The notes under the pieces are model-generated. The model saw only the letters and a program-made list of their open reading frames with translations. It was not told where the DNA came from and searched no databases. From positions 1 to 14,872 of the forward strand of contig JAUPUE010000056.1 of NCBI GenBank assembly GCA_030917725.1: a stretch of DNA of 14,872 nucleotides, read 5' to 3'. The translations under genes were made by a program, and so were the position numbers. This document shows positions 11,848 to 14,872 of this stretch, one piece after another; within the stretch, counting starts at the first letter, position 1, and each line of letters begins with the position of its first letter. The stretch is from Patescibacteria group bacterium (GTDB lineage: Bacteria; Patescibacteriota; Minisyncoccia; Phycocordibacterales; EsbW-18).

Positions 11848-12711
11848 TTAGTAGATATAAGGTACGTGCCAATGCGGAGCAAATCCAGCGCCCCCTGCCC
11901 ATGAACAACTGTTGTCTTCCCAGACGAACCGGCCACCGTCCTTGGTTCTTGTGACGCCGCACGTATTACCCACTCCTCCGAGGTATGCTGAAAGTCCAGC
12001 AGTTGCGGACAGGTCTACGGTCGCATTGTTGCTGTGGGTCTGGTGCGCCCAGTGTTCTGTACCACCCGTGATTGTGATGACGCAGTTTGGTTGCACCGCA
12101 ACACACCGAGCCTTGAGATTTAGGAGCCCTTGAATGGTTTGCATTGAGAGACCGTGCACACTTGTGCAGTTTTCCTCACCAACAAAGGTACAGTTTCGTT
12201 TGTTTATTCCGATGACTGGCGGGTTGGCACCACCTCCAAGAATTCCACGCTCCATCGCGTCGCTTGGCCACGGAGCACCGTCTTCGGTTGGTGTTGATGA
12301 TGCGTTTGGCGCTGGGGCATTGTTTATCGCTTGGTCTGCCGCCTCGTCGAGGCTTCTGACGAGATCAAATTTAACGAGATTGGGGTTGATGGTGTAGAGG
12401 ATGAGCCATGCGCTGAAAGCGAGGAGGAGACCCCAGACGATGTTGCCGAGGTTGTTTTTGGAAGCGACTTTGACACCAGGGATGTCGGAGAACATGTACT
12501 GGATGCCGTTGACGACGAGCATGACGACGGCAAGTGTTACTGCAATACCGATGCCGAGTTGAAACAGTCCGTTGAGATAACTACCAAAATCGGCACTTGT
12601 ACCAATGAAAGGAAGGTCTTTGACAATGAGATAGTCAGACGGTGCAGCCGAAGCAATCGAGGTGACGGTGAGAATTGATACCGAGGCGAGATAAGATAAA
12701 ATTCTTTTCAT
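11848..12711 (-). CDS. Pilin-like two-helix membrane protein fused to an LAS-type metallopeptidase domain
   Basis: The 287-residue product has a signal peptide (1-22, ending SIASAA) and two membrane helices (about 47-70, LFQLGIGIAVTLAVVMLVVNGIQ, and 89-108, GNIVWGLLLAFSAWLILYTI). This matches the VirB2/TrbC-like type IV secretion pilins common in CPR and mycoplasmas. A Pro/Ala/Ser linker (125-165) leads to a C-terminal domain with HSNNATVD (H226-x6-D233) and HWH (280-282). H-x6-D plus H-x-H is the zinc-ligand layout of LAS peptidases (D-Ala-D-Ala carboxypeptidase, lysostaphin and hedgehog group), which cleave peptidoglycan peptides. H220 and H223 are extra histidines. Six Cys (174, 182, 203, 210, 251, 269) lie in the outer domain and could form disulfides. 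The start is two bases after the upstream stop. The fusion and activity are inferred. Confidence 0.7.
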   Translation of the reverse strand: MKRILSYLASVSILTVTSIASAAPSDYLIVKDLPFIGTSADFGSYLNGLFQLGIGIAVTLAVVMLVVNGIQYMFSDIPGVKVASKNNLGNIVWGLLLAFSAWLILYTINPNLVKFDLVRSLDEAADQAINNAPAPNASSTPTEDGAPWPSDAMERGILGGGANPPVIGINKRNCTFVGEENCTSVHGLSMQTIQGLLNLKARCVAVQPNCVITITGGTEHWAHQTHSNNATVDLSATAGLSAYLGGVGNTCGVTRTKDGGRFVWEDNSCSWAGGAGFAPHWHVPYIY

Positions 12712-12713
12712 AG

Positions 12714-13430
12714 TTATTCTAGATAGAGTGTTGCCTCTCCAGAAGCATTTTCGAGGATTCGATTGCTGTTTGTTACCGAGACACCAATGGTGGTTGTACC
12801 AACTGCTGATTCCGCCCGTAGAACGAGTCGTCCACTGTTACCAAATGGGTTGGTAACGCTTGAGCTGTTCACCCTCCATCGATATGAGAGGCCGGGATTG
12901 TCACGGCGCGTTGCGGTAAAGAAGAGTGGAAACGTTTCCATAACAATTTCTTCTCCATCGAGGCGAGGGTTTTCGACGTTGAAGAGAACACCTCCGAGTG
13001 GTTCGTCGGCGTAGACGAGCACCTGAGGTTTTGCGAGAGGAATGCGCAACGCCCCTGTGCCAATGGGGCCCTTATCATCAGAGACTTCAACAACAATAAG
13101 GGGCGATCCTCCAAAGATTTCACTCCGCACCTCGTAGGTATTTTTACCAATTCCGGAGCGTGCACCATCAACGGTGCCATCAACTCGCCACGAATAGCTG
13201 GTGGTGTTGGTCTGAGAAATACCTTGTGGAAGGAATGCGACGATGCGCCCATCTCCCCCGTCGGGCATAAGTGCTTTTCCTTTGTAAAACGGTGGTACGT
13301 ACGAGCGCGCCTCCCAAACGAGTGTGATGTTTGGGGTAATGGTTTTTGTGGTGACATTCACCTGCGCTGACGTTGGAAGCGCAGTGAGGAGGATAAGCGA
13401 CAGTACGAATGATGTGAGGAGGTATTTCAT
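12714..13430 (-). CDS. Secreted two-repeat PKD/Ig-like protein, function unknown
   Basis: The 238-residue product has a signal peptide (1-22, LLTSFVLSLILLTALPTSA before Q23) and no other membrane helix, so it should be exported. The mature part seems to hold two copies of a beta-sandwich-like unit. The first (about 38-120) runs from WEARSYVPPFY to YSWRVDG and ends LIVVEVSDDKG. The second (about 140-230) runs from YADEPLGGVLF to YRWRVN and ends TTTIGVSVTNS. The shared Y-x-W-R-V strand and closing V-x-V strand resemble PKD/Ig-like adhesion or scaffold domains. No enzyme motif is present. A promoter candidate lies just upstream (13450-13478). The stop is two bases from the pilin-peptidase start, so the two are likely translated together, and this protein may act at the same surface structure. 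Confidence 0.75.
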   Translation of the reverse strand: MKYLLTSFVLSLILLTALPTSAQVNVTTKTITPNITLVWEARSYVPPFYKGKALMPDGGDGRIVAFLPQGISQTNTTSYSWRVDGTVDGARSGIGKNTYEVRSEIFGGSPLIVVEVSDDKGPIGTGALRIPLAKPQVLVYADEPLGGVLFNVENPRLDGEEIVMETFPLFFTATRRDNPGLSYRWRVNSSSVTNPFGNSGRLVLRAESAVGTTTIGVSVTNSNRILENASGEATLYLE

Positions 13431-13449
13431 GAAGGGCGGGTTCGTGTCT

Positions 13450-13478
13450 ATTATCTCCTATTTATCGTTCCTATGAAA
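13450..13478 (-). promoter_or_regulatory. Putative promoter of the envelope operon (13430 to 10564)
   Basis: On the minus strand TTTCAT (13473-13478) and GATAAT (13450-13455) are 17 bp apart. Transcription would start about 12 nt before the ATG at 13430. The hexamers are near but not at consensus. The 65-bp spacer shows no terminator for the upstream gene. Confidence 0.4.
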
Positions 13479-13495
13479 CGTCGTCGTGCACAGTT

Positions 13496-14794
13496 CTAGG
13501 CTGCTTTAGAACGTGGTGTTGCGCCCGTATTCGTCGCTGGTCCGTCTGCATCTTTGCCATATTGAGGATTTAGAGAGTCAAAGTCACGACCCGCTGCTGT
13601 GTGGATGGCATTAGCGATTTGTACATTCTTGAATACAAAACCATGTCTTTTTTCTGGAGAGCCATCAAAGGCCACTTCCCCTCGCTGTACCCTTTCCCAA
13701 GCCCGCAGTAAGACTGGATCATTTTTTTCTTTCTCTTCAATATGCCTGTGTTCCATAATCCAATGCGCCTTCAGTAGTCTTTCTTTATCATTTTTGTCGA
13801 GGTCTGGTTTAGCGTTGAGTTCCCACAGCTCGTCATGGATTGACATCGAATTAGTTTTTTCATTACCCTCGCCCCGTTCCTCATATCTTGATCCTCGTCC
13901 AAAGTCTGGGGAGCCACTTCCCGGGAATGGGATAACTTTATTTCCTAGGGCTCTTTTTAGATTGCGCGCTTCTTGAGCTCCGGGTCTAATGTCTGTTAGA
14001 TTATTTTGTCTAGCAGCTTTTTCTAGGTTTTGTGCCTCTTGTGCTCCAGGTCTAGCATCTATTATTTCTTGGCTTTTTGGCGTTTGAGGTGTCGCTCCTT
14101 GAGCGACCGGTTCGTTTGCAGCGGCATAATGTGCTCGTTCCGAGGCCGTAACAGGATGTTCTTCTCGAGATGCAGTAACAGGGTTTACATCTTTTGTTGC
14201 ATTCTCGTCAGTCGGTGTTTTGGGTGCTGGAGTTGCCCCACCTTGTGAGGCACCACCGGTAAACCGAGCCTGTACTTGTCCTGAAAGATTTTTTCCCACT
14301 TCACCAAGGCTTTTGACGTCCCCTTTTGTCAAAGACATAACATCGAGGCCGGTCTTGTCCTCGGTCCGAGTCATAACCACTGTGAGAATGGCGCCGATGG
14401 TGAATCCCGGCCACGCGCCGGCGGTCGCTGTCTCACCAACAATAAGGTTGAGCGCCCAGTTGGTGAGCGTTTTTGGCGACATGAGTGGAAGTCCAAGAAT
14501 CAAAAACCACAAAAAGAATGTCAGTCCACCAATGATTTCCGCGGCATAACCTCCTACAAACGGGATAAGGGCGACAAGATCCAATAAGATGCCAGCGGCC
14601 ACCATTTTGATGGCGCTAATATTGCTTATGCGAGGCTCGCGAACATTTTTGGTCTGTGGGGTCTCGCTGGTTACAGCGGAACTTGGTTGTGATGTGGCGC
14701 CCGCATTCGACTCACCACCATTTATGGGCGCAACTTGAGCGCGTGGAGTCGCTCCGGGAGAAGAAATTTTTGAAATGGGTGTGCCTTGTGGCAT
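13496..14794 (-). CDS. Three-helix membrane protein with long disordered tails and internal repeats
   Basis: The 432-residue product is unrecognised in function. Residues 1-58 are low-complexity (Pro/Ser/Thr/Gly). Three hydrophobic segments follow at about 61-82, 84-106 and 127-142. The remainder is long, polar and mostly disordered until about 315-405, where a helical charged region occurs (SIHDELWELNAKPDLDKND, KERLLKAHWIMEHRHIEE, AWERVQRGEVAF). Short repeats are visible: RPGAQEA-x-NL at 248-257 and again at 270-279, PVTAS at 205-209 and 214-218, and GATPR near both ends (14-18, 424-428). No signal peptide is apparent. It is upstream of the secreted and pilin-peptidase genes on the same strand, so it may belong to the same envelope machine, as a membrane subunit. 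Its start lies 15 bases after a probable upstream stop. Confidence 0.75.
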   Translation of the reverse strand: MPQGTPISKISSPGATPRAQVAPINGGESNAGATSQPSSAVTSETPQTKNVREPRISNISAIKMVAAGILLDLVALIPFVGGYAAEIIGGLTFFLWFLILGLPLMSPKTLTNWALNLIVGETATAGAWPGFTIGAILTVVMTRTEDKTGLDVMSLTKGDVKSLGEVGKNLSGQVQARFTGGASQGGATPAPKTPTDENATKDVNPVTASREEHPVTASERAHYAAANEPVAQGATPQTPKSQEIIDARPGAQEAQNLEKAARQNNLTDIRPGAQEARNLKRALGNKVIPFPGSGSPDFGRGSRYEERGEGNEKTNSMSIHDELWELNAKPDLDKNDKERLLKAHWIMEHRHIEEKEKNDPVLLRAWERVQRGEVAFDGSPEKRHGFVFKNVQIANAIHTAAGRDFDSLNPQYGKDADGPATNTGATPRSKAA

Positions 14795-14809
14795 GAGAAC
14801 CGGCTTCTA

Positions 14810-14872
14810 CTAAAGCACGTTCTTCAATTCTACACCCTCGGTGATGCTTTTCGGAGGCTCGGGTGCGAGAAC
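14810..14872 (-). CDS. Possible C-terminal end of a further upstream gene (partial)
   Basis: Reading the minus strand from the right edge gives 20 codons (VLAPEPPKSITEGVELKNVL) to a TAG at 14810-14812, 15 bases before the next ATG. The Pro-rich, charged end is plausible as a protein tail, and the spacing suits an operon. It is too short to identify and could be a chance open frame. Confidence 0.35.
   Translation of the reverse strand, partial: VLAPEPPKSITEGVELKNVL

Noticed and set aside
14795..14872. tRNA gene at the right edge
   Set aside because: The GC-rich stretch cannot be folded into a cloverleaf with a T-loop GTTCRA motif. An open protein tail explains it better.
1..14872. Insertion sequence, transposase, integrase or prophage genes
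   Set aside because: No frame shows a DDE, tyrosine or serine recombinase motif, and no terminal inverted repeats with target duplications were seen.

Overview
The window looks like the origin neighbourhood of a small bacterial chromosome of roughly 50% GC. Gene content and style suggest a Patescibacteria/CPR lineage, possibly Parcubacteria; this is inferred, since no rRNA is present to prove it. The supporting signs are compact housekeeping proteins (a short YebC, an 85-residue DciA-like protein, a 112-residue RnpA), very tight gene packing, a two-helix type IV secretion pilin-like protein, a membrane-anchored propeller-like protein of a kind I associate with CPR genomes, and an almost complete absence of Shine-Dalgarno sites.

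Layout. (a) 1-2106: the C-terminus of ruvB, then yebC and ruvC (Holliday junction processing). The cluster is interrupted by a free-standing 124-residue unknown gene that has its own consensus promoter, leader hairpin, strong ribosome binding site and strong terminator. (b) 2107-3721: a tiny Asp/Glu-rich protein and tyrS converge on a shared perfect-palindrome terminator. (c) 3768-5969: a class A penicillin-binding protein divergent from tyrS. (d) 5971-9020, minus strand: dnaA, then a 246-bp dnaA-dnaN spacer carrying DnaA-box-like sites and a trinucleotide run (best oriC candidate), then dnaN, then the DciA-like protein, which may be a helicase-loading factor. (e) 9021-10556, plus strand: rpmH, rnpA, a structured 140-bp intergenic element, then the membrane insertase yidC. 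With dnaA this is the classic rpmH-rnpA-yidC / dnaA-dnaN block. (f) 10564-14872, minus strand: a run of envelope genes. In transcription order these are the end of an unidentified gene, a three-helix membrane protein with long disordered tails, a secreted two-repeat PKD/Ig-like protein, a pilin-like protein fused to an LAS-type metallopeptidase domain, and an anchored propeller-like protein.

How it fits together. DnaA, the clamp DnaN, the DciA-like protein and the 7401-7646 spacer form a replication-initiation cluster. RuvB, RuvC and YebC represent recombination and translation or regulatory upkeep. YidC and the class A PBP handle the envelope. The right-hand minus-strand genes look like a surface or conjugation-like apparatus in which a pilin-type membrane segment carries its own wall-cleaving domain; this is the most interesting protein in the window. 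Four intergenic tracts share a degenerate 7-bp periodicity although their unit sequences differ, and two of them are arranged as inverted repeats. All functional statements come from motif reading by eye; no database search was possible.
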